NCBI GenBank assembly: GCA_964489785.1
Contig: CAZAZY010000010.1
Location: 1 to 25,760, forward strand
From: JAIPIY01 sp964489785
Lineage (GTDB): Bacteria; Patescibacteriota; Minisyncoccia; Phycocordibacterales; UBA1006
Direction: 5' to 3'
Length of the DNA stretch: 25,760 nt
Positions within the stretch are counted from its first letter, which is position 1, and each line of letters opens with the position of its first letter. This document shows, piece after piece, positions 14,866-22,936 of the stretch. A model generated the notes under the pieces. The model searched no databases. It was not told the origin of the DNA and saw only the letters and a list, made by a program, of their open reading frames with translations. Position numbers and translations under genes: made by a program.

Positions 14866-16797
14866 TTATTGCAAAACCTTTCCATCTCCACCCACACTGG
14901 ATGTATCATTTAATAATTGAGTAGAATGTGGATTTCTTTGTGAACGCAATATCGCATTAGTAAATGCATCACGTGCAGTCAAAAATACAGTCTCGGTCAG
15001 TGCGGGTGCAGAACCCAGCTGAGAAACCGACGGAGTCAACGAAACTTTGAATGACATTGTTCGCACAGGATCCGTAAAACCAACCCCAGCAGCAATAACA
15101 TCAGGTTTCCAAATAACTTCACGTGTTGGTGCGTTGTACGTAATAGTTCCATCTGATGGATTTGTTGCACCTTCCCAGTTTACATACAATGGCAATTTTG
15201 CACGCACTTCGGCTTCGCGGACTTGGTTTGCCGTGTTACTCACCAACCATTGCAATGTATAGGTTGTTTTTTGTCCCACACGCGGTGGCATAGATCCTGT
15301 ATTTTGAAATGGACCAGAGTGATACAAAGTTTTTATGGCCAAAGATGTATTCGTGTTTACCCGAGATGATAACGAAGAAACATTTTTTACATCACGAACC
15401 AATGCACCCTGACTGGTATCTACACCTTGGACATCTACGGAAAAATTAATTTCTGGATTTTGTATTACACTATTTCCCGATCCTACTAATGAACCAACTT
15501 CGAATGAAAAGTTTAATACTCCTGATTGATCAGCAGAAACCTGAGCCAAAGAAGAATCACGTGTTTTATCCCAAATGATAGTCATCGTATTTGAATCAAA
15601 AAATCCCCCGCTACCACCGTTTACCGTTGGTAATTTAAGAACATTTTTATCATCCTGAATGCGCAAACGAATAGAAGCATCTTGGATTGATGCACCTAAT
15701 GTATTTCTCCATGCAACAGTACCTGATACGCGACCCGAGTTAGCCACAGCAACAATTCCTGATGATTGCCCCATCAACGTAATCGTAGTATCCAAAAACG
15801 CGCTTTGGATAAAAAATGGCACCAATGATGAATTTAAAATAGTTGCAAATACTTCGTTTTGTTTTTCTGCCTGGGTTCCCACACGAACACGTAATATTTT
15901 TTCTTGTCCCGGTACAGCCGTAGCCAACAAAACCAAAGAAACTTCTTTTGATTCTCCTGGTGAAATATCTCCAATATTCCATCTATTTCCCTGATCTACT
16001 TCTGGCACCGAACTGACCAATGTTACGTCCTGAGGATATTCTGTTTGTAATACAATATCTTGTAATACCGTAGTTGCATTTGACCGTATCGTAATCGTTG
16101 CTGGAATTTCTTGATTAGGAATTACTAATTCTGGTAGATCAACAGATAATTGTATTGGTGATGACCGCAATGTCACCATATAAGGAACTTCTTTTACGAA
16201 AATTGCATTTGAACCTTCGATGCGATATTCCAATGCAACCCGAATAGATCGTTGTGAACCTTCTTCCCCAAATAATCGCATGGTTTGGGTTTCCAACAAA
16301 GATCCTCCTGCGGGAATACGTTCTAATGGTGTACGAATACGCACAGGTGTATCCCCCAATTCGGTAGAACCTTCTGCGTATTCAATAATCAATTCTGCAA
16401 AAGATAATGCAGCATTGTTTCTGTTGGTTAATTCTAATTGTAATTCAAATTCTTCCCCCCCATCCACAAAAGTTTTTCCACCTACAACCAAATCAATATT
16501 TCCACCAGATACATTATTAGTTCCACCAAGAAATGTATACACGGCAAAACCCAAAGCTCCTATGAAAAATATTCCAGAGAACATGAATAATTTTTTAAAG
16601 AAGGATGGTTTTTTTATGGATGATTTCATAGAGATTGTTTTTTCTGAAAGTGTTTTTCCTGCGTCTTCCCAATTTGATGAGATATCAATAATATGATCAC
16701 GAAGACGAGCACGACGTCGAAGAGATGGCGGCTCTTTACCTTGATAGAGATTATCTTCTACTTGATCAATAAAGCCTTTTTTTTCAGATTCAGACAT
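14866..16797 (-). CDS. Large membrane-anchored beta-sandwich surface protein
   Basis: A 643-residue protein of unknown function. A basic and acidic cytoplasmic tail (residues 1-69, including RRRARLRDHIID) precedes one membrane segment (about 70-90, LFMFSGIFFIGALGFAVYTFL). About 550 residues outside the cell are rich in beta strands. Several units resemble DUF11/CARDB-type sandwiches, for example IDLVVGGKTFVDGGEEFELQLELTNRNNAALSFAELIIEY and VGQKTTYTLQWLVSNTANQVREAEVRAKLP. No enzyme motif, cysteine pattern or sortase signal is seen. It could be an adhesin or envelope scaffold. Its promoter overlaps a sequence nearly identical to a motif in the regulator gene at 376-390. Confidence 0.85.
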   Translation of the reverse strand: MSESEKKGFIDQVEDNLYQGKEPPSLRRRARLRDHIIDISSNWEDAGKTLSEKTISMKSSIKKPSFFKKLFMFSGIFFIGALGFAVYTFLGGTNNVSGGNIDLVVGGKTFVDGGEEFELQLELTNRNNAALSFAELIIEYAEGSTELGDTPVRIRTPLERIPAGGSLLETQTMRLFGEEGSQRSIRVALEYRIEGSNAIFVKEVPYMVTLRSSPIQLSVDLPELVIPNQEIPATITIRSNATTVLQDIVLQTEYPQDVTLVSSVPEVDQGNRWNIGDISPGESKEVSLVLLATAVPGQEKILRVRVGTQAEKQNEVFATILNSSLVPFFIQSAFLDTTITLMGQSSGIVAVANSGRVSGTVAWRNTLGASIQDASIRLRIQDDKNVLKLPTVNGGSGGFFDSNTMTIIWDKTRDSSLAQVSADQSGVLNFSFEVGSLVGSGNSVIQNPEINFSVDVQGVDTSQGALVRDVKNVSSLSSRVNTNTSLAIKTLYHSGPFQNTGSMPPRVGQKTTYTLQWLVSNTANQVREAEVRAKLPLYVNWEGATNPSDGTITYNAPTREVIWKPDVIAAGVGFTDPVRTMSFKVSLTPSVSQLGSAPALTETVFLTARDAFTNAILRSQRNPHSTQLLNDTSSVGGDGKVLQ

Positions 16798-16803
16798 ATA
16801 TTC

Positions 16804-16812
16804 AGTATATCA
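16804..16812 (-). promoter_or_regulatory. Extended -10 of the surface-protein gene, overlapping an operator-like motif
   Basis: TGATATACT on the minus strand (TG at 16811-16812, TATACT at 16804-16809) ends 6 nt before the ATG, so the transcript is probably leaderless. TATCATGTCCCGATAG (plus strand, 16808-16823) overlaps its upstream half and matches 376-390 apart from one extra C. Confidence 0.45.
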
Positions 16813-16836
16813 TGTCCCGATAGATGAAAAAAGACC

Positions 16837-17424
16837 TTACAAATGCGATTCTCGCAAACCTTCGTTAATAACAGAAACCAGATTTCTCTTTTCTTTTTGT
16901 ATATCAGAAACCAACACAAGATCATTATCACTGTAAATATATGTTTTATATTTTTCAGCATCAACATATCCTAAATATGCCAAGATACGTAACACCACAA
17001 GAATTTCTAATGAATCTTTTATCTCGACAGATATTTCTTTATTGTTTGCCAAAGAATACAATGTTCCACATACGCGAAAAATTTCCGGATTTGATTCTTC
17101 TCCTGGAGTAAGTCTTTCCAACAAAGAAAAAGTACGGGCAATCAACGGAGACACATGGGATTGATACGACCCAGGGTTCCATGGATAGGTGTCTATGATT
17201 GCATTAGTGATTCTCCACATTTTTTTTCCACGAACCAATTCCACTGATATCAGTGCGAACATTTGCAAAGATGATCGTAGTTTTGAATATGATTCGCGAA
17301 TACCCTGTGCATGCGCCTGAATATGACCAAATTCTTCGGTGTACAAAGAAACCAGAACACTGGATTCATCACGATTCCACCGGCGAAGCACATATGCTTT
17401 TGTACGGTACATACGGTATGACAT
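16837..17424 (-). CDS. recO: DNA repair protein RecO (short)
   Basis: RecO loads RecA onto SSB-coated DNA in the RecFOR pathway and anneals single strands. The N-terminal OB fold is recognisable (YRTKAYVLRRWNRDESSVLVSLYTEEFGHIQAHAQGIRESYSKLRSSLQMF). A helical C-terminal domain follows. At 195 residues it is shorter than the typical 230-250 and lacks the CxxC zinc knuckle of some RecOs. It lies 34 bp after ileS with a CTAG heptad repeat between them. Met at residue 5 is an alternative start. Confidence 0.85.
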   Translation of the reverse strand: MSYRMYRTKAYVLRRWNRDESSVLVSLYTEEFGHIQAHAQGIRESYSKLRSSLQMFALISVELVRGKKMWRITNAIIDTYPWNPGSYQSHVSPLIARTFSLLERLTPGEESNPEIFRVCGTLYSLANNKEISVEIKDSLEILVVLRILAYLGYVDAEKYKTYIYSDNDLVLVSDIQKEKRNLVSVINEGLRESHL

Positions 17425-17432
17425 GGTAGGTT

Positions 17433-17460
17433 CTAGCTTCTAGTAGCTAGCGGCTAGCTT
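17433..17460. repeat. Degenerate heptamer tandem repeat CTAGNNN x4
   Basis: CTAG recurs at 17433, 17440, 17447 and 17454, exactly 7 bp apart, filling most of the gap between the ileS stop and the recO start. The first and last units are both CTAGCTT. CTAG is usually a rare tetramer, so four in 28 bp is unlikely by chance. It has no obvious terminator or promoter character. Confidence 0.6.
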
Positions 17461-20400
17461 ATTGTATCAGAATTCTGAATTTCAAATCATTTACAATAAC
17501 TTCTTCGGCATCATTTTCTGTATAGATAAATTCTTTGACACCTGCAACAGATTGGATTTCATCAGCAAACATCGTTATCATGGCTTTACCCTGATCATCA
17601 GTCTGTAAAGATACGATAACACCATCCGAAGCCTGAAGGCCTTTTTCCTTTCGCATAGATTGTAGTACGCGAATAAATTCTCGTGCATCCCCTTCTAGTT
17701 TTAATTCTGAGGTAATATCTATGTTCAAATAAAATGCGTCACCAAAAGCAATTTGTTTTACATTCATTTCATCTTTTATGATTTCAACATATTGTTCTGA
17801 TAACGTATTGGTTTCAGATTTTGGTATAGTCAAAACAGATAATGGCTGACGAACTTTGATATTTGCATTCGCACGTAATTGCAACCCTGTCGAAATAACC
17901 AAACGAACTGATTCCATTTCTGCAATAATCTGAGAATCCGTAGCTCCAATCACAGGCGTTGGCCAATTTTCCAAATGTACTGATTCTAATTTTCCACCAG
18001 CTCTGCCATAAATATCTTCTGCGAACATTGGGGTAAATGGCGCAAGAATTTTTGCCATTTCTAATAATACATATCGTGTTGTTGCAACAGCATATTGTGT
18101 ATCTTCTCCGGCATCTTTGAACCGGTCACGACTGCGACGAATATACCATTGTGATAGATCAGCAATAAAATCACGAATAGCCCGAGATGGTTCCAATGTA
18201 CGATATGCATCCAAATCTTTTGTACAAGATTCAATCAAAACAGATAACTGTCCCAATATCCACATGTCTAATACATTTTTTGATTCATGAGGTTTTATAG
18301 ATTCATTCACTTCCCCACTATATAATTCATAGAATTTTACTACATTATCCAGTAGCCCAAATATTTTTCTTTGTGTTTCAACAATAGTTTTTTCATCAAA
18401 GTTTTTAAATTCTCCTGGTTGGTTTACTGAATAAAACCAAAAACGAATTGCATCAGAACCATGAGTCGCAAACATATCCCACGGGTTCACTACATTTCCT
18501 CTTGATTTTGACATTTTTTGTCCGTTGGCATCTAAAATCAATCCCAAACAAATAACATTTTTATACGCCAACGTTGGTGCATTATGTGTCAGATTGGCAA
18601 CGGCATGCATAGTATAAAACCATCCCCGCGTTTGATCTAATCCTTCGGAAATATAATCAGCTGGTGTTGGATCAAAATTTACTGGGGTGCCCAATAGATG
18701 ATCCTGGGCAATTGGCATACATCCTGAATCAAACCAGACGTCCATTACTTCGGGTGTTCGTTTTAATATCTGTCCATCTTTTTCTAATACAATCGCATCA
18801 ATATAAGGCTTATGAATATCCAATTCATAAGATTCATTTACTGGTAACGGAACAAAAGGTATTTCTTCTACATGTCCTGGAGATACTAATTCATGATGAC
18901 GTAATAAATCTAATGAACGTGCATCATCTGCACCTTCTAATAATGCATGAGCAGAATCAAAGAAAATACCATGCGTTACAATCAAAATTGTTTCATTTTG
19001 ATATGTATTTTCTAAATCGTACATGAATTCCCCTATTCTCTTTTTTACATCCAATGGTGTCGTTCCACCCAATGTGTCAGAAAAAGAATTAATTCCTCCA
19101 TTACGAAGACTAAGAAATTCATCAAAAGGTTTCCCACACAGATTTCCAAAATCATATTCACGAATACGATTATCATATTCTATTGCAGACAAATCGTATC
19201 CAATTTCTTTTGCAACAATTTCTGCGGTTTCTTTACATCGCAATAATGGTGATGCAATAATCTTTGTTACACCCATTGATTTTATTTTTTCTGCCTGACT
19301 GCGTGCACGTTCACGACCTTCGTCCGTCAGATGAAATGTATCATTAATATCACATGCTGCAACCTGCGCAATCATGTGTTCACCATGACCATGTCGCATC
19401 GCAACATATTTATTACCTGATTTTTTAACGTATTTTTTCAATGTTTCAACCGAATCTATCACAACCGTATCACCTGATTCTGATTGCCAAATTGGTAATG
19501 GGGTCCCCCAATATCTATCTCGTGAAATTGCCCAATCTTTGATTCCATCCAACCACTCACCAAATCGCCCATCGCGGACATTATTAGGTTCCCAATGAAT
19601 TGTTTGATTTGATGACATCATATTTTCACGCACTGCACTTGATTTGAAATACCATGATGATCGTGCGTAATACACCAACGGAGTATCACAACGCCAACAA
19701 TGCGGATAGCTGTGTTCGTATTTTTCTTTTGCAAAAAATGTATTTGCATCCTGAAGATGTTTAATAATATCGATATCTAATGTTGGTTTTCCATCTGTTT
19801 CTTCTTTTACAAATCGTCCAGAAAAAGGACCCATATCATCTACATAAGTTCCCTGTTCTGTTACAATATGCATTTTTGGCAATCCAACCCGGGTACCCAA
19901 TTCAAAGTCATCCTGACCATACATCACCGCAGTATGCACAATCCCCGTTCCATCTGTTGTCGTAACAAAATCAGCGGAATATATCTTGTATGCATTTTCC
20001 AAATTGGCAACGCCAGATTTTTCTGCGAGATCTTTGAAATATGGGAATAGTGATTTATATGATTTTCCGACAAGATCTTTACCTGGAAATTCACCCACAA
20101 TATCATATTCAACATCTTTTAAAACTTTTTCCGCGAGATCTTTTGCCAATATGATATATTCAGTATTAATTTTTGCTTTGATATATGAAATATCATTTCC
20201 TACCGCCAAAGCAATATTCCCAGGCAATGTCCACGGTGTTGTTGTCCATGCCAATACATAGGTTCCTGGTTCATCTACTAATTCAAATTTTGCCGTAATA
20301 GAAATATCTTTTACATCTTTGTACGCACCAGGTTGATTCAATTCATGTGAAGACAATGTGGTTCCACATCGTGAACACCATGGCACCACTTTGAAATCTT

Positions 20401-20941
20401 TGTACAGATGTCCATTTTCATGAATTTTTGCAACAGTTCCCCACAATGCTTCGACATATCCATTATCATAGGTCACGTACGGATTTTCCATATCCAACCA
20501 GTATCCCATTCGTTTTGTCAGTTTTTCCCATTCGTCCTTGTATTCCCAAACAGATTCTTTACATTTTTTATTAAAATCTGCAATACCGTATGCCTCGATT
20601 TCTTTTTTTGATTTTAATCCCAATTGTTTTTCCACCTGTAATTCAACGGGTAATCCATGAGTATCCCAACCAGCCTTTCGTCGCACTGAAAAACCCTGCA
20701 TCGTTTTGTATCGAGGAATGATATCTTTGAATGATCGTGCCAATACATGATGAATACCCGGACGACCATTTGCGGTTGGTGGACCTTCGTAAAACACAAA
20801 GTCCCCCTGTGGAGATTCTTTGGCAAGGGTTTTTTTGAAAATATCTTTTTCTTCCCACTGTTGTAAAATTTCCCCTTCACGTTTTGCATACGTCGATGAT
20901 GAAATTTCTTTGGTCTGATATTTTTTTAATTCTTCTGACAT
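17459..20941 (-). CDS. ileS: Isoleucyl-tRNA synthetase with inserted histidine-phosphatase domain
   Basis: A 1160-residue class I synthetase that charges tRNA-Ile. Residues 51-70 hold the HIGH-type motif as GIHH (PPTANGRPGIHHVLAR, like Bacteroidetes and eukaryotic-type IleRS). The CP1 editing domain includes AWTTTPWTLPGN; KMSKS is at 809-813; the anticodon-binding helical domain follows. Between DRYWGTPLPIW and the DIHKPYIDAIVL strand there are about 190 extra residues (about 508-697), where typical IleRSs have a short connector. This insert is a histidine-phosphatase fold with MRHGHGEH (R516, H517), SPLLR (R568), REYDFG (E595) and VTHG (H657). Start 20941 (MSEELKKYQ) is chosen because the longer frame to 20992 would begin inside the T-box terminator. 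Expression is probably controlled by the upstream T-box. Confidence 0.96.
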   Translation of the reverse strand: MSEELKKYQTKEISSSTYAKREGEILQQWEEKDIFKKTLAKESPQGDFVFYEGPPTANGRPGIHHVLARSFKDIIPRYKTMQGFSVRRKAGWDTHGLPVELQVEKQLGLKSKKEIEAYGIADFNKKCKESVWEYKDEWEKLTKRMGYWLDMENPYVTYDNGYVEALWGTVAKIHENGHLYKDFKVVPWCSRCGTTLSSHELNQPGAYKDVKDISITAKFELVDEPGTYVLAWTTTPWTLPGNIALAVGNDISYIKAKINTEYIILAKDLAEKVLKDVEYDIVGEFPGKDLVGKSYKSLFPYFKDLAEKSGVANLENAYKIYSADFVTTTDGTGIVHTAVMYGQDDFELGTRVGLPKMHIVTEQGTYVDDMGPFSGRFVKEETDGKPTLDIDIIKHLQDANTFFAKEKYEHSYPHCWRCDTPLVYYARSSWYFKSSAVRENMMSSNQTIHWEPNNVRDGRFGEWLDGIKDWAISRDRYWGTPLPIWQSESGDTVVIDSVETLKKYVKKSGNKYVAMRHGHGEHMIAQVAACDINDTFHLTDEGRERARSQAEKIKSMGVTKIIASPLLRCKETAEIVAKEIGYDLSAIEYDNRIREYDFGNLCGKPFDEFLSLRNGGINSFSDTLGGTTPLDVKKRIGEFMYDLENTYQNETILIVTHGIFFDSAHALLEGADDARSLDLLRHHELVSPGHVEEIPFVPLPVNESYELDIHKPYIDAIVLEKDGQILKRTPEVMDVWFDSGCMPIAQDHLLGTPVNFDPTPADYISEGLDQTRGWFYTMHAVANLTHNAPTLAYKNVICLGLILDANGQKMSKSRGNVVNPWDMFATHGSDAIRFWFYSVNQPGEFKNFDEKTIVETQRKIFGLLDNVVKFYELYSGEVNESIKPHESKNVLDMWILGQLSVLIESCTKDLDAYRTLEPSRAIRDFIADLSQWYIRRSRDRFKDAGEDTQYAVATTRYVLLEMAKILAPFTPMFAEDIYGRAGGKLESVHLENWPTPVIGATDSQIIAEMESVRLVISTGLQLRANANIKVRQPLSVLTIPKSETNTLSEQYVEIIKDEMNVKQIAFGDAFYLNIDITSELKLEGDAREFIRVLQSMRKEKGLQASDGVIVSLQTDDQGKAMITMFADEIQSVAGVKEFIYTENDAEEVIVNDLKFRILIQ

Positions 20942-20976
20942 ATTGTTATATAAAATATTAATTGTATTTGGGTAAA

Positions 20977-21177
20977 ATAAAAACTCGTCCACGAATTACG
21001 AATAGTCATAATTCAAGGACGAGTTTCCCCGTGGTACCACCTTGGTTCATCACATAATTATCAATAGATATTATGAGATCTTGTTATGTGCTATAACGGG
21101 CATACCCGTTGAGATCTACTCTCCAAATGGATTTCTGCTCAAAGCTTGAAAAGTGATAGCTTTTCTCAATCGCTTGT
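20977..21177 (-). promoter_or_regulatory. T-box riboswitch leader of ileS (isoleucine)
   Basis: The antiterminator bulge AAGGTGGTACCACGG is at about 21029-21043 (minus strand). It is followed by a terminator: AAACTCGTCC (21017-21026) pairs with GGACGAGTTT (20981-20990), then a T-run. Upstream are ACGGG/CCCGT (the conserved ACGGG..CCCGTTA hairpin) and CACATAA/TTATGTG. Stem I is minimal: AAGC (21172-21175) with GCTT (21142-21145) and TTGAGAAAAG with CTTTTCAA, closed by loop CTATCA (21154-21159). The loop contains ATC, an isoleucine codon followed by A, as expected for a specifier. Uncharged tRNA-Ile would pair there and with the bulge, preventing termination. Confidence 0.93.
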
Positions 21178-21183
21178 AAACAC

Positions 21184-21211
21184 ATCATATCCCAAGAACA
21201 GAATATGTCAA
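21184..21211 (-). promoter_or_regulatory. Promoter of the T-box/ileS transcript
   Basis: TTGACA (21206-21211) lies 16 bp from TATGAT (21184-21189), a strong sigma-70 promoter on the minus strand. The -35 abuts the argS stop codon. Predicted start near 21177 puts the first RNA bases at the base of Stem I, which supports both predictions. Confidence 0.8.
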
Positions 21212-22900
21212 TTACATCTTTTCCGGAGCTTTGATTCCCAACAAATACAATCCATTTTTCAGAATAATCTGTGTCGCCCGCGCTACTGCCAAACGATGTT
21301 GTGATACATCTTTATTCAATACATCAACAATCTGATTCGCCCCATAAAAAGAATTAAATGCGCGAGCAACTTCTAATAGATACGTAACCACATGCTGTGG
21401 CGCATATCCAATAATTGCCGATTCTACAATTTCAGGAAACCGATATAACATTTTTTCTAAATCAGAAATTTCATTCGATTGATACTGGGGTTGCATATCC
21501 AACCCTGCACCCTTTTCAATCAAACTACAAATACGCGCATGGGTATATTGTAAATATGGTCCAGAATCCCCTTCGAAAGATAGTGATGTTTCGGGATCAA
21601 AATTAATATTTTGCCCAGGCTTTGCACGCAGAATAGAAAATTTTATTGCACCAATAGCAATTGATTCATACACTTCTGCTGAATCATTATGAGTCGATCG
21701 TTCTTTTACTTCTTCACTGACAGCCTGCAGCATATCTTCTGCCAACGGAACACCACCTAATCGTGATGACATTTTTTGCCCTTTGAAATTCATACGACCA
21801 TGCGTCATATGCACGCTTTTTTCTGACCAGTCTTTTTGTATCTTTTCACCAGCATCTAACACAATTTGAAAATGCGGAATTTGTTCATGGTCGGTAACAA
21901 AAATAGAAACATCTGGATGTATTCGTTCAAATTTTAATTGCAAAAGCCCAATGTCTTTTGCTTCGTAGGTTGGATTTCCCTGACTGTTAATAAATACTGC
22001 GGTATTGATATGTTTTTTTGATTCTTCGGGAATATATACAATTGCGCCTTGGCTTTCAGTAAATATGCCTGGAGTATTTTTTTGTATAATTTCTTTTCCT
22101 ATAGTCCCCGCTTCGCTTTCATATATGTATGCATCAAAATGTGAACCTAGTTTTTGCAAAACTGATTCAAAATAGGCAATATTCAATTTTTTACATTTCT
22201 CAAATATTTCTAATTCAGGAGATTCTTTTTTTGCATACAAATTATCTGCAATTTCTTTTACCTTGGAATGTATCGATTCATCATCTGTATATCTTTGCGT
22301 ACCTTCGATGTATGCATTACCTAATATCTTTACATCATCCGGTGTAAAATCTGATCCATATTTTTCTAACAAAACAAATACTGCTTTTGCAATTCCTAAC
22401 GAAATATCCGAAGGAAATGCCATTGTAGCAACATCAGCACCCGAGAATTGCATCAATCGAACCAAAGATTCTCCAATCGCATTATTCATCATGTGCCCCA
22501 CGGTAAAAGGTTTAAATAAATTCAAAGATGAATGTTCAACTAAAATCTTTTTGCCTGTCAGTATATTGGTCTTACCAAAATCATTTTCTTTTTCAAGAAT
22601 TTCTGGAATAGCTTTTTGAAAAAATGGTTTTGCTAGATAAAAATTAATAAACCCAGGACCAGCAACGGTTATTTTTTCAATTTCCTGTGAGGGGTTTTTA
22701 GAAATCGCAGCTTGAATTTTTTCAGCTAGATCTTTTGGATTTTGTTGTACTTGTTTTGCTAAACTCATGGCAACATTTGTTGAAAAATCCCCATGCGATA
22801 AATCCGCAGGGTGTTCAAACGAAATAGATTCTGGTGCAGGAATATCTAATTCAGCCAGCGCAGACTGAACCAAAGTATCAAGATTTTTCACAATAGACAT
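21212..22900 (-). CDS. argS: Arginyl-tRNA synthetase
   Basis: A 562-residue class I synthetase for tRNA-Arg. The N-terminal Add1 domain that recognises the tRNA D-loop is at 1-90 (PADLSHGDFSTNVAMSLAK). HIGH appears as HVGH-like FTVGHMMNNAIGESL at about 130-145. The KMSKS region is degenerate, GQKMSSRLGG. The C-terminal DALR anticodon domain is intact (YLLEVARAFNSFYGANQIVD ... RLAVARATQIILKNGLYLLGI). ATG 22900 is preferred; the frame two codons longer would use GTG at 22906. An extended -10 sits 7 nt before the ATG. A separate promoter for ileS begins at its end, so the two synthetases are not simply one operon. Confidence 0.95.
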   Translation of the reverse strand: MSIVKNLDTLVQSALAELDIPAPESISFEHPADLSHGDFSTNVAMSLAKQVQQNPKDLAEKIQAAISKNPSQEIEKITVAGPGFINFYLAKPFFQKAIPEILEKENDFGKTNILTGKKILVEHSSLNLFKPFTVGHMMNNAIGESLVRLMQFSGADVATMAFPSDISLGIAKAVFVLLEKYGSDFTPDDVKILGNAYIEGTQRYTDDESIHSKVKEIADNLYAKKESPELEIFEKCKKLNIAYFESVLQKLGSHFDAYIYESEAGTIGKEIIQKNTPGIFTESQGAIVYIPEESKKHINTAVFINSQGNPTYEAKDIGLLQLKFERIHPDVSIFVTDHEQIPHFQIVLDAGEKIQKDWSEKSVHMTHGRMNFKGQKMSSRLGGVPLAEDMLQAVSEEVKERSTHNDSAEVYESIAIGAIKFSILRAKPGQNINFDPETSLSFEGDSGPYLQYTHARICSLIEKGAGLDMQPQYQSNEISDLEKMLYRFPEIVESAIIGYAPQHVVTYLLEVARAFNSFYGANQIVDVLNKDVSQHRLAVARATQIILKNGLYLLGIKAPEKM

Positions 22901-22907
22901 ATGCACG

Positions 22908-22916
22908 AATATACCA
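22908..22916 (-). promoter_or_regulatory. Extended -10 of argS, probably leaderless
   Basis: TGGTATATT on the minus strand (TG at 22915-22916, TATATT at 22908-22913) ends 7 nt before ATG 22900. Start would coincide with the coding start. No Shine-Dalgarno sequence is seen. Confidence 0.4.
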
Positions 22917-22936
22917 CGTTTTTGGGTAAAAAAGAA

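Noticed and set aside
16220..16696. 158-codon plus-strand frame
   Set aside because: Antisense to the surface-protein gene, whose membrane segment and sandwich domains make clear protein sense; the opposite frame has no recognisable features.
20942..20992. Longer IleRS N-terminus (17 extra codons)
   Set aside because: Its ATG lies next to the terminator arm of the T-box and the extension has no family similarity; MSEELKKYQ at 20941 matches the expected start.
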